Source: S012-113 sp039714715 (GTDB lineage: Bacteria > Bacteroidota > Bacteroidia > Cytophagales > Cyclobacteriaceae). Taken from it: a stretch of 5,155 nucleotides of DNA. The stretch is taken from NCBI GenBank assembly GCA_039714715.1, contig JBDLIU010000319.1, positions 1 through 5,155 on the forward strand, in the 5' to 3' direction. Both the position numbers and the translations under genes were made by a program. The notes beneath the pieces were generated by a model that saw nothing but the letters and a program-made list of their open reading frames with translations, did no database searches and was not told where the DNA came from. The number at the start of each line of letters is the position of its first letter. Positions within the stretch are counted from its first letter, which is position 1. This document shows positions 1-5,155 of the stretch, piece by piece.

Positions 1-9
1 TGACGGCAC

Positions 10-21
10 AATTGATCAATT
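10..21. repeat. 12-bp perfect palindrome
   Basis: AATTGATCAATT is its own reverse complement. It sits at the left edge of the window in an AT-rich non-coding stretch. Twelve self-complementary AT-rich bases can occur by chance. Because the gene to the left is not visible, an operator role can be neither supported nor excluded. Confidence 0.35.
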
Positions 22-38
22 ATAAAATTATATAACTA

Positions 39-62
39 CCCGGATTTAGTCCTGCCGGGACT
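39..62. terminator. Possible weak hairpin terminator downstream of yebC
   Basis: About 45 bases past the yebC stop, CCCGG (39-43) can pair with CCGGG (55-59). Alternatively AGTCC (48-52) can pair with GGACT (58-62). The two stems share bases 58-59, so only one can form at a time. On the plus strand the second stem is followed by TTTTC. On the minus strand, the direction in which yebC is transcribed, the tract after the first stem is AT-rich but not a clean T-run. This is the only GC-rich inverted repeat after yebC, so a terminator role is plausible, but the five-base stems are short and this is weak support. Confidence 0.3.
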
Positions 63-89
63 TTTCAGTGAGGATTGAACGACCAGTTC

Positions 90-121
90 TTTATAGGCTC
101 TCTAATTTATAGGCTCTCTAA
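90..121. repeat. Perfect 16-bp tandem duplication across the yebC stop codon
   Basis: The unit TTTATAGGCTCTCTAA occurs at 90-105 and again, without a mismatch, at 106-121. Read on the minus strand, each copy contains the codons for Leu-Glu-Ser-Leu followed by TAA. The copy at 106-121 is read first and ends the protein, so the copy at 90-105 lies after the stop and does not change the product. The pattern is typical of a replication-slippage duplication. Confidence 0.9.
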
Positions 122-850
122 CTGAGCATCAGTTGCCTCGATATTATGAAAAACTTTCTGCACATCGTCATCATCTTCAAGTGCATCTATCGTTTTCATC
201 ACATTTCCAAAATCAGCATCTGAAAGACTTACATAGGTGTTAGGGATTCTTTCCAATTCTGCATTTTCAGCTTCTATCCCCAATTCCTCAAGTTTTTTCT
301 GCATGTTGCCAAAGTCCTCCATAGCTGAGGTAATTGTCATCAAGCCTTCCTCAATAACAACATCCTCTGCTCCCCCATCTATTAGTTCAAGGGTAATTTC
401 ATCCTCATCTAGGCCTTCCGGAACAGGTAAAACAAATATTCCTTTTCTGTCAAAAATAAATTCCAACGAACCATTAGTACCCAGGGTGCCGCCATGTTTT
501 GTGAAAATAGAGCGAACCGCAGCTACTGTTCTGTTTAGGTTGTCTGTAGTACATTCTACAAAAACAGCCACCCCATTGGTTGCATAACCTTCATAGGTAA
601 GTTCATGATATTCCTCTGCCTCTCCTCCAGCAACCTTCTTGATAGCCCTATCAATAGTATCTTTAGGCATATTCTTACCCTTAGCATTAGCTACTGCGAG
701 GCGTAACCTTGGATTCATTTCTATATCAGGACCGCCATCCTTTGCAGCTACTGTAATCTCCTTAATGAGCTTTGTGAATATCTTTCCTCTTTTTTTATCT
801 AATGCACCCTTTTTGTGCTTAATCGTACTCCATTTACTATGACCACTCAT
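107..850 (-). CDS. yebC: YebC/PmpR (TACO1) family protein
   Basis: Complete 247-residue member of the YebC/TACO1 family, which is usually about 240-250 residues. The start is secure because the family's N-terminal motif begins at residue 3: GHSKWSTIKHKKGA at 3-16, close to the common GHSKWANIKHKK. Other family blocks are YEGY at 86-89, DNLNRT at 103-108, FTKHGGTLG at 116-124 and the acidic LEDDDDVQKVFHN at 224-236 near the C-terminus. The family was first annotated as transcriptional regulators (PmpR). Later work on TACO1 and bacterial homologues points to a role at the ribosome, easing translation of proline-rich stretches. The protein is expected to be cytoplasmic, with no signal peptide or membrane segment. 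No Shine-Dalgarno precedes the ATG. It lies 40 bp after the DMT gene in the same direction and I saw no exact TAnnTTTG box in the gap, so co-transcription is possible. The stop codon sits in a 16-bp tandem duplication. Confidence 0.96.
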   Translation of the reverse strand: MSGHSKWSTIKHKKGALDKKRGKIFTKLIKEITVAAKDGGPDIEMNPRLRLAVANAKGKNMPKDTIDRAIKKVAGGEAEEYHELTYEGYATNGVAVFVECTTDNLNRTVAAVRSIFTKHGGTLGTNGSLEFIFDRKGIFVLPVPEGLDEDEITLELIDGGAEDVVIEEGLMTITSAMEDFGNMQKKLEELGIEAENAELERIPNTYVSLSDADFGNVMKTIDALEDDDDVQKVFHNIEATDAQLESL

Positions 851-861
851 ATCAACATAGG

Positions 862-889
862 TTTAATTTAACTCAACCACTAAATTAAA
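862..889. repeat. AT-only 9-bp inverted repeat between the DMT gene and yebC
   Basis: TTTAATTTA (862-870) is perfectly complementary to TAAATTAAA (881-889), with a 10-base loop. It nearly fills the 40-bp gap between the two minus-strand genes. The stem contains only A-T pairs and so would be weak in RNA. It could be an intercistronic element or simply reflect base composition. It is not a convincing intrinsic terminator. Confidence 0.4.
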
Positions 890-890
890 A

Positions 891-1751
891 TCATTTCGAA
901 AATTTTTCACTTTTTTCGCTCCTGTTCTTATACCAAATATTAAAAATCACAGATAATATTATAATTAAAATACCAATTCCTGATTTAAAATCATAGGTTT
1001 CATCAAAAAGGAAGTATCCGGCCGTCAAAGCAAATATGATCCCAATGTATTGTATTGATGATATCTTTGACAACAGGTCTGATTGATAAGCCTTTGTCAT
1101 AAAATACTGTGCAAATTGTGTGGCTACACCAATCCCCAACAAAACTGATAATTCAAAGAAGGTTGGAGTTGTCCAATTTGTGAGCAGGTAAACACCCGTT
1201 ACCGGAATTGTAACCAATGGGAAATAAAATATGATCACCATCGGATGATCGCTATCTTTCAATTTCCTGATACTATTATAAGCCATACCTGCTGAGACAG
1301 CCCCTGCAACTCCTATTATAACCTGGAATGCAGTAATCCTTGGATCAAAGCCCTGTATCATAACGACCCCGGAAAAAGCTAATAAGAAGAAAATCCATTG
1401 TAATGGTTTTACTTTCTCTTTTGCAAAATAGATTCCCAACAGGGTTGTAAATACAGGTGATAGATATTGCACAGCCAGTGCAGAGCCAAGAGGCATCATC
1501 TTTAGGGTAGCAAAGAAAAACAATAGCCCTGCTGAACCGGCTATACCGCGTATTATCAACCACTTTTTGTTATTCCCCCACATTGGGATTTTGTGAAGTC
1601 TAAGTGTGAAGTAACTCATTACTAATGACACCAGCGATCGAAAAAACACTATCTCAACAGATCCAATTCCTGGAATATATTTTACCAGGATATTCATGAT
1701 GGCAAAAAACGACACTGCCACCACCATGTAGACAACTCCTCTATTTTTCAT
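891..1751 (-). CDS. DMT superfamily transporter, EamA family
   Basis: Complete 286-residue inner-membrane protein with the duplicated five-plus-five helix layout of EamA transporters. Hydrophobic segments lie at roughly 5-25, 31-51, 64-83, 88-108, 116-133, 140-159, 168-190, 198-217, 229-248 and 255-273. The first repeat is about 4-132 and the second about 143-272. Family-like landmarks are the early VEIVFFRS segment, PLGSALAVQYLSPVFTTLLG at the third/fourth helix, the following KEK loop, and FDET before the last helix. The short basic N-terminus and Lys-rich C-terminal tail are both predicted cytoplasmic, as expected for ten helices. EamA proteins export or import small metabolites and the substrate cannot be read from sequence. 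The start overlaps the ATPase stop as TAATG, which suggests translational coupling. Nothing looks broken or unusual. Confidence 0.9.
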   Translation of the reverse strand: MKNRGVVYMVVAVSFFAIMNILVKYIPGIGSVEIVFFRSLVSLVMSYFTLRLHKIPMWGNNKKWLIIRGIAGSAGLLFFFATLKMMPLGSALAVQYLSPVFTTLLGIYFAKEKVKPLQWIFFLLAFSGVVMIQGFDPRITAFQVIIGVAGAVSAGMAYNSIRKLKDSDHPMVIIFYFPLVTIPVTGVYLLTNWTTPTFFELSVLLGIGVATQFAQYFMTKAYQSDLLSKISSIQYIGIIFALTAGYFLFDETYDFKSGIGILIIILSVIFNIWYKNRSEKSEKFSK

Positions 1752-1753
1752 TA
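1749..1753 (-). other. TAATG stop/start overlap
   Basis: On the minus strand the TAA stop of the LolD-like ATPase shares two bases with the ATG of the DMT transporter, giving TAATG. No purine-rich ribosome-binding site precedes this ATG. Reinitiation by ribosomes finishing the upstream gene is therefore a reasonable inference, and the two genes are almost certainly on one transcript. Confidence 0.85.
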
Positions 1754-2416
1754 GATAATTTTACCATCTTCAATGGTAAGCTTTCGATCGGCCATGCCGG
1801 CAAGACTGGGGTTATGGGTAACGATTACAAAGCTTGTTTCAAGCTTCTCCCTCAGATTGAAAAATAGCTGGTGTAGTTCTTCGGCATTGTGTGAATCGAG
1901 GTTACCACTGGGTTCGTCCGCAAAGATTATATCGGGGCTATTAACCAGTGCCCTTGCTACTGCAGCGCGTTGTTGTTCCCCTCCCGACATCATTGATGGT
2001 TTGTGGTTAATCCTGTCACTCAACCCTAATAGATTCATCAATTCCATTGCCTTTGCTTCTACATCTGAAGGGTTTCTATTCCCAATCAACCCGGGTATAC
2101 AAACATTCTCCAATGCTGTAAACTCTGGCAGAAGATTATGAAATTGAAATACAAACCCTACTACATTATTCCTGAAAGAAGCCAGTTTATTTCGGGATAG
2201 CCTGTTTATCTTTTTATTCCCTATGACTATCTCTCCTCTATCTGGTTTATCAAGACTTCCCAGTATATGTAACAGGGTGCTTTTCCCGGCACCTGATGCT
2301 CCCACAACAGATATCACCTCAGCTTTACTTACTTCTATATCAATACCCTTCAGGACTTCAATGTCACCGTATGATTTATGGATATCTGTGGCTTTAAGAA
2401 TGGGTAATTCAGACAT
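1751..2416 (-). CDS. ABC transporter ATP-binding protein, LolD/MacB-like
   Basis: Complete 221-residue nucleotide-binding subunit, close in size and sequence style to LolD, the ATPase of the LolCDE lipoprotein-releasing system. Motifs in order: Walker A GASGAGKST at 39-47; Q-loop Gln91 in FQFHNLLPEF; signature MSGGEQQR at 143-150; Walker B IIFADEP at 163-169 with catalytic Glu168; D-loop NLD at 172-174; switch His201 in VTHN. All catalytic residues are present, so it should hydrolyse ATP on the cytoplasmic side of the membrane and power a permease of the LolC/E, MacB or FtsX type. No such permease is in the window, so lolD is a good guess rather than a firm assignment. It is the first gene of the leftward cluster and overlaps the DMT gene. 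A TAAGTTTG box lies just upstream of the ATG, and no Shine-Dalgarno is visible. Confidence 0.93.
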   Translation of the reverse strand: MSELPILKATDIHKSYGDIEVLKGIDIEVSKAEVISVVGASGAGKSTLLHILGSLDKPDRGEIVIGNKKINRLSRNKLASFRNNVVGFVFQFHNLLPEFTALENVCIPGLIGNRNPSDVEAKAMELMNLLGLSDRINHKPSMMSGGEQQRAAVARALVNSPDIIFADEPSGNLDSHNAEELHQLFFNLREKLETSFVIVTHNPSLAGMADRKLTIEDGKII

Positions 2417-2421
2417 ATTTT

Positions 2422-2429
2422 CAAACTTA
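2422..2429 (-). promoter_or_regulatory. Candidate -7 promoter box for the leftward cluster (proximal)
   Basis: TAAGTTTG on the minus strand is an exact match to the Bacteroidota -7 consensus TAnnTTTG. Transcription would begin around 2415-2418, at or just before the ATPase ATG (2414-2416), giving a leaderless or nearly leaderless message. The nearest upstream TTG (plus-strand CAA at 2454-2456) is about 24 bases away, slightly longer than the usual spacing. The match is short and could be chance. Confidence 0.35.
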
Positions 2430-2463
2430 ACAAAATGTAATGTGTAATAATGCCAATAACCAT

Positions 2464-2471
2464 CAAAATTA
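2464..2471 (-). promoter_or_regulatory. Candidate -7 promoter box for the leftward cluster (distal)
   Basis: TAATTTTG on the minus strand also fits TAnnTTTG exactly. It would give a start near 2457-2460 and a leader of about 40 bases, which is more conventional than the proximal box. However, the first TTG upstream (plus-strand CAA at 2502-2504) is about 30 bases away, too far for a normal -33 element. In an AT-rich region such a match has limited weight. Confidence 0.3.
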
Positions 2472-2539
2472 TTTATTGAATATAAATCTTCTTATACTAT
2501 TCAAAAACAAATTCGTCTTCCCATAAATCTATCTTGCTC

Positions 2540-2551
2540 TTGATATATCAA
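2540..2551. promoter_or_regulatory. 12-bp palindrome over the sucC -33 element, possible operator
   Basis: TTGATATATCAA is a perfect palindrome whose first three bases are the TTG proposed as the sucC -33 element. Its half-sites TTGAT/ATCAA equal those of an FNR box, but the spacer is two bases rather than four, so it is not a canonical FNR site. A regulator bound here would contact the promoter directly. This is inference from position and symmetry only. Confidence 0.35.
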
Positions 2552-2570
2552 TCCAAACAGAGTACCTTCG
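2540..2570 (+). promoter_or_regulatory. Predicted Bacteroidota-type promoter of sucC
   Basis: TACCTTCG at 2563-2570 matches the -7 consensus TAnnTTTG at all but one fixed position. A TTG at 2540-2542 lies 20 bases upstream, within the spacing expected for the -33 element. Transcription would start near 2575-2577, leaving a leader of about 30 bases before the sucC ATG. The leader contains no Shine-Dalgarno; the bases before the ATG are A/T-rich, as is usual in this phylum. Confidence 0.65.
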
Positions 2571-2607
2571 CACAACTATTTTTAGCAAATTTTTAAGACG
2601 TTCAATT

Positions 2608-3798
2608 ATGAATATTCACGAATATCAGGCAAAAGATTTATTAGCAAGTTATGGCGTTAGAATTCAACGTGGTATCGTTGCTGATTCTAAAGAAAAAGCT
2701 GTTAGGGCTGCAAAAGATCTTCAGAAAGATACAGGTACCGAGTGGTTTGTTGTTAAAGCACAAATCCATGCTGGTGGCCGTGGAAAAGGTGGTGGCGTAA
2801 AGTTAGCTAAAAGCATAGATGATGTTTTATCTTTATCTGATCAGATTCTGGGGATGCAATTAATTACACACCAGACTGGGCCTGAAGGTAAACGTGTAAA
2901 CAAAGTATTGATAGCAGAAGATGTATACTATCCGGGCGCATCTGAGCCAAAAGAGTTTTACCTGAGTATTCTTCTTGATCGGGCTAAAGGGTGCAATGTA
3001 ATCATGGCCTCTACTGAAGGTGGCATGGACATTGAAACTGTAGCTGCAGAAACCCCTGAAAAAATAATCAAGGAATGGATTGATCCCAGAACCGGATTAC
3101 AAGGCTTCCAGGCTCGCAAAGTTGCCTTTGCACTTGGGTTGAGTGGAACAGCACAGAAAGAAATGGTGAAGTTTATCTTTAGCTTGTACAAAGCCTACGA
3201 ATCAACAGATTCTTCATTATTTGAAATTAATCCGGTATTAAAAACTTCTGATGATAAAATATTAGCGGTAGATGCCAAGGTAAACCTGGACGATAATGCG
3301 ATGTTCAGACACAGGGATCTGCTCGAGCTACGTGATCTGGCTGAAGAAGATCCATTAGAGATTGAAGCTGGAGAAAATGACCTTAATTATGTAAGGTTAG
3401 ATGGCAATGTAGGATGTATGGTAAATGGAGCAGGATTAGCAATGGCTACCATGGATATCATTAAACTATCGGGCGGTGATCCTGCCAACTTCCTTGATGT
3501 AGGAGGCAATGCCAATGCAGAAACGGTAGAAGCCGGATTCAGGATTATCCTCAAAGAACCAAGTGTAAAAGTTATCCTGATTAATATTTTTGGTGGTATT
3601 GTTCGAGGTGACCGTGTAGCACAGGGAGTGGTTGATGCCATTCATAATGTTGGCGGTATTGATATCCCAATCATTGTGAGGTTGCAAGGAACCAATGCAG
3701 AAGAAGGGGCTAAGATTATTGAGGAATCTGGTCTTAAGGTTACTTCAGCAATTGCGCTGAAAGACGCTGCAGAGAAGGTTAAAGCTGCTGTAGCATAA
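2608..3798 (+). CDS. sucC: Succinyl-CoA synthetase, ADP-forming, beta subunit
   Basis: Complete 396-residue SucC (388 in Escherichia coli). It interconverts succinyl-CoA plus ADP and phosphate with succinate, CoA and ATP in the TCA cycle, as a cytoplasmic complex with SucD. The start is fixed by the family N-terminus MNIHEYQAKDLL. The ATP-grasp part carries KAQIHAGGRGKGGG at 50-63, MASTEGG from 133, and the Mg-binding pair Asn208 (FEINP) and Asp222 (AVDAK), with the same 14-residue spacing as E. coli Asn199/Asp213. The C-terminal ligase domain has GNVGCMVNGAG at 266-276, NIFGGIVRGD at 326-335 (Gly where E. coli has Cys) and RLQGTNAEEG at 358-367. The catalytic phosphohistidine belongs to the alpha subunit, which is not encoded nearby. 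The gene has its own promoter upstream and a hairpin terminator after its TAA, so it looks monocistronic. Confidence 0.98.
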   Translation: MNIHEYQAKDLLASYGVRIQRGIVADSKEKAVRAAKDLQKDTGTEWFVVKAQIHAGGRGKGGGVKLAKSIDDVLSLSDQILGMQLITHQTGPEGKRVNKVLIAEDVYYPGASEPKEFYLSILLDRAKGCNVIMASTEGGMDIETVAAETPEKIIKEWIDPRTGLQGFQARKVAFALGLSGTAQKEMVKFIFSLYKAYESTDSSLFEINPVLKTSDDKILAVDAKVNLDDNAMFRHRDLLELRDLAEEDPLEIEAGENDLNYVRLDGNVGCMVNGAGLAMATMDIIKLSGGDPANFLDVGGNANAETVEAGFRIILKEPSVKVILINIFGGIVRGDRVAQGVVDAIHNVGGIDIPIIVRLQGTNAEEGAKIIEESGLKVTSAIALKDAAEKVKAAVA

Positions 3799-3804
3799 CT
3801 TTAC

Positions 3805-3860
3805 AAAAAATTTCATAAGAAAAGTCATCCCGAATAATCGAGATGGCTTTTCTTATGTTT
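3805..3860. terminator. Bidirectional terminator between sucC and the GH43 gene
   Basis: CATAAGAAAAGTCATC (3814-3829) pairs with GATGGCTTTTCTTATG (3842-3857) over 16 positions, and a three-pair inner stem (CGA/TCG, 3831-3833 with 3838-3840) closes an ATAA loop. In the plus-strand RNA the one non-Watson-Crick position (3825/3846) is a tolerated U-G pair, and the stem is followed by TTT-A-TT. In the minus-strand RNA the same position is an A-C mismatch, but the tail is better, AAA then six T (3810-3805). It starts 15 bases after the sucC stop and ends 16 bases before the GH43 stop, ideally placed for convergent termination. Confidence 0.85.
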
Positions 3861-3873
3861 ATTGAAATCAGAT

Positions 3874-5155
3874 TTATTTCAATTCTGAATATTCAAAATA
3901 ATCGAACTGTGCTTTTGCGCGTTGATAACGGTAATCTCCAACAAACATTCCTGTAAAGGCACCTGTGAAATTTAATCCATCATAATCGTCAGACAAGATT
4001 GTTGAATCAAGTACGGGGCCTATGTTTGTCCAATTTTTACCATCCAGTGAATACGAAAATTGTAGATCCGCATAGTTAATAATAGCTCTAAGATGAACTG
4101 TTTTGTTCTCAGGAAGCTCCACAATATCTTCAAGGTATTCGTCATATTTGGCTTTGTCATTTCTTGTTACTTTCAAGATCTTTCCTTTTTCGTCATCATG
4201 GGTGACTAATAAAGCATAATGGTCCCTCTCATCGTAATAAGCTACAAGACCTGCCATTTCCTGGAAATTATTCGGTTCAAACTCAACCGAAGTAGTTGAC
4301 TGCGATTTGAAGTGCTTAACTCTGCGTGCAATCATACTTACATTATGAATAGATATTAAAGACTCCCTGCCCCGGATGGTTAACTTACCCATGTCTTCTT
4401 CTAATGATGCCCACTTATCTGTTATTGGTAAACGTGGCGAATTAAAATGAACACTTAGGTCATCCTGATCAAATTCATCTTTTGGGTCTCCTTTTGGCCA
4501 TGAATGAGGTTTAAGGTTTGGCGCTTCGACAAATTGTTTAGCGATATTAGTTCCATCTGTCATGCGTAACCAACCATCTTTTGTCCATTCCATCTTTTGA
4601 ATAGCAGTTTCCCTTCCCAAAATACATCTGCGTTTAGGGTCTTCTTCTACATCAATAGGACGTCCTACCAGGTGTGCCACATAAAGCTCTCCATTTTGTG
4701 TCTCTACCAATGAACCATGACCTGCTTTCTGAAGATAGTTTTCAGGAACACCAACCGAAGTAATGCATGGACCTTGCGGATCTGTTTCATATGGCCCCCA
4801 AATATTCTTTGATCGCGCAACAATAACTTTATGCCACCATTCTGTTCCACCTTCTGCCACCATTAAGTAATAATACCCATTGTGTTTGTATAAATGAGGG
4901 GCTTCTGTACCAAAATCACCTGACCCCTTCCAAATGTTTTTTGCTTCCCCTACAAGCATTTGTTTATCAGGATCATACTCTTGCAATTTAATACCTGCAA
5001 ACCGGTTTACACCTTCTCTGTAATCCCAAAGCATATTTAGAAACCATTTTCTTCCATCATCATCATGATACATTGAAGGGTCAAAACCAGATGAATTCAG
5101 GTAAATTGGCTCACTCCACGGGCCTTCAATATTATCAGCTATAACCAGGTAGTTG
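3874..5155 (-). CDS. GH43 beta-xylosidase / arabinofuranosidase (N-terminus outside the window)
   Basis: Partial gene: the frame stays open to the right edge and 426 residues are visible. The ATG at 5071-5073 is internal, because the upstream codons continue the family sequence (NIEGPWSEPIYLNSSGFDPS). Numbering from the edge, Asp25 in GFDPS is the expected pKa-modulating aspartate and Glu84 in TEAPHLY the general acid. Their 59-residue spacing equals Asp127/Glu186 of the Selenomonas xylosidase SXA. The catalytic base aspartate should lie in the roughly 100 missing residues. Other family marks are MLWDYR, QKAGHG with metal-site His146, GRP near 165, and LGRETAIQK. From about residue 228 follows the beta-sandwich domain typical of SXA-type enzymes, with DERDHYALLVTHDDE and FTGAFTGMFVGD. 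The enzyme should release xylose, and perhaps arabinose, from the non-reducing ends of xylo-oligosaccharides. Whether it has a signal peptide cannot be seen. It is convergent with sucC. Confidence 0.95.
   Translation of the reverse strand, partial: NYLVIADNIEGPWSEPIYLNSSGFDPSMYHDDDGRKWFLNMLWDYREGVNRFAGIKLQEYDPDKQMLVGEAKNIWKGSGDFGTEAPHLYKHNGYYYLMVAEGGTEWWHKVIVARSKNIWGPYETDPQGPCITSVGVPENYLQKAGHGSLVETQNGELYVAHLVGRPIDVEEDPKRRCILGRETAIQKMEWTKDGWLRMTDGTNIAKQFVEAPNLKPHSWPKGDPKDEFDQDDLSVHFNSPRLPITDKWASLEEDMGKLTIRGRESLISIHNVSMIARRVKHFKSQSTTSVEFEPNNFQEMAGLVAYYDERDHYALLVTHDDEKGKILKVTRNDKAKYDEYLEDIVELPENKTVHLRAIINYADLQFSYSLDGKNWTNIGPVLDSTILSDDYDGLNFTGAFTGMFVGDYRYQRAKAQFDYFEYSELK

Noticed and set aside
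41..62. Resemblance of AGTCCTGCCGGGAC to a tRNA 3' end that could serve as an integration site
   Set aside because: The preceding bases do not form a T-stem, no second copy occurs in the window, and there is no integrase or other mobile gene.
70..130. tRNA-like pieces on the minus strand (GCTCAGTTAGAGAGC resembling a D-arm, GTTCAATCC resembling a T-loop)
   Set aside because: The T-stem bases around TTCAATC do not pair, the distance between the pieces does not fit a tRNA, and the D-arm-like part is the coding 3' end of yebC. I see no acceptor stem.
237..587. Plus-strand open frame of 116 codons
   Set aside because: It lies entirely opposite yebC, resembles no family I know, has a Ser/Pro-rich antisense composition and has no promoter or ribosome-binding site.
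1773..2141. Plus-strand open frame of 122 codons
   Set aside because: It is the antisense of the well-supported ABC ATPase, with low-complexity Ser/Leu-rich translation and no family motifs.
2540..2551. Canonical FNR binding site
   Set aside because: Half-sites match, but the spacer is two bases rather than the four of TTGAT-N4-ATCAA, so it is reported only as an unassigned palindrome.
2958..3687. Three minus-strand open frames inside sucC
   Set aside because: They are shadows of a highly conserved gene on the other strand, show no recognisable domain and have no upstream signals.
5071..5073. ATG as the true start of the GH43 gene
   Set aside because: In-frame codons to the right encode conserved GH43 sequence including the pKa-modulating aspartate, so the gene continues past the window edge.
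1..5155. CRISPR array, insertion sequence, toxin-antitoxin or phage-defence module
   Set aside because: I saw no spaced direct repeats, terminal inverted repeats, transposase, or small paired genes; all coding space is taken by common housekeeping, transport and sugar-hydrolase genes.

Overview
The window looks like an ordinary chromosomal segment from a member of the Bacteroidota. The sequence is AT-rich. None of the four visible start codons has a Shine-Dalgarno sequence. The upstream regions carry the Bacteroidota promoter pattern: a near-consensus TAnnTTTG -7 box with a TTG -33 element before sucC, and exact TAnnTTTG boxes before the lolD-like gene. The gene contents fit this, including a SucC and an SXA-type GH43 beta-xylosidase. 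I cannot name a genus.

Layout: (1) Positions 1-106 are non-coding and hold a short GC hairpin, a palindrome, and a 16-bp tandem duplication that reaches into the yebC stop codon. (2) Three minus-strand genes follow, in transcription order: a LolD-like ABC ATPase (1751-2416), a DMT/EamA membrane transporter (891-1751) that overlaps it by a TAATG stop/start, and yebC (107-850) after a 40-bp gap. (3) A 191-bp divergent intergenic region (2417-2607) holds promoter candidates for both directions and a 12-bp palindrome over the sucC -33 element. (4) On the plus strand lies sucC (2608-3798), the ADP-forming succinyl-CoA synthetase beta subunit, with no sucD beside it. (5) A strong hairpin lies between sucC and the convergent minus-strand gene. 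(6) A GH43 beta-xylosidase/arabinofuranosidase (3874-5155) has its N-terminus cut off by the window edge.

The genes do not form one pathway. sucC is a TCA-cycle gene, yebC is a translation-related housekeeping gene, the ATPase and DMT protein are a translationally coupled transport pair with no obvious common substrate, and the GH43 gene belongs to hemicellulose use and may be the end of a xylan locus beyond the window. I found no mobile element, CRISPR array, RNA gene or convincing new system. The findings below are small-scale curiosities in gene order and regulation.
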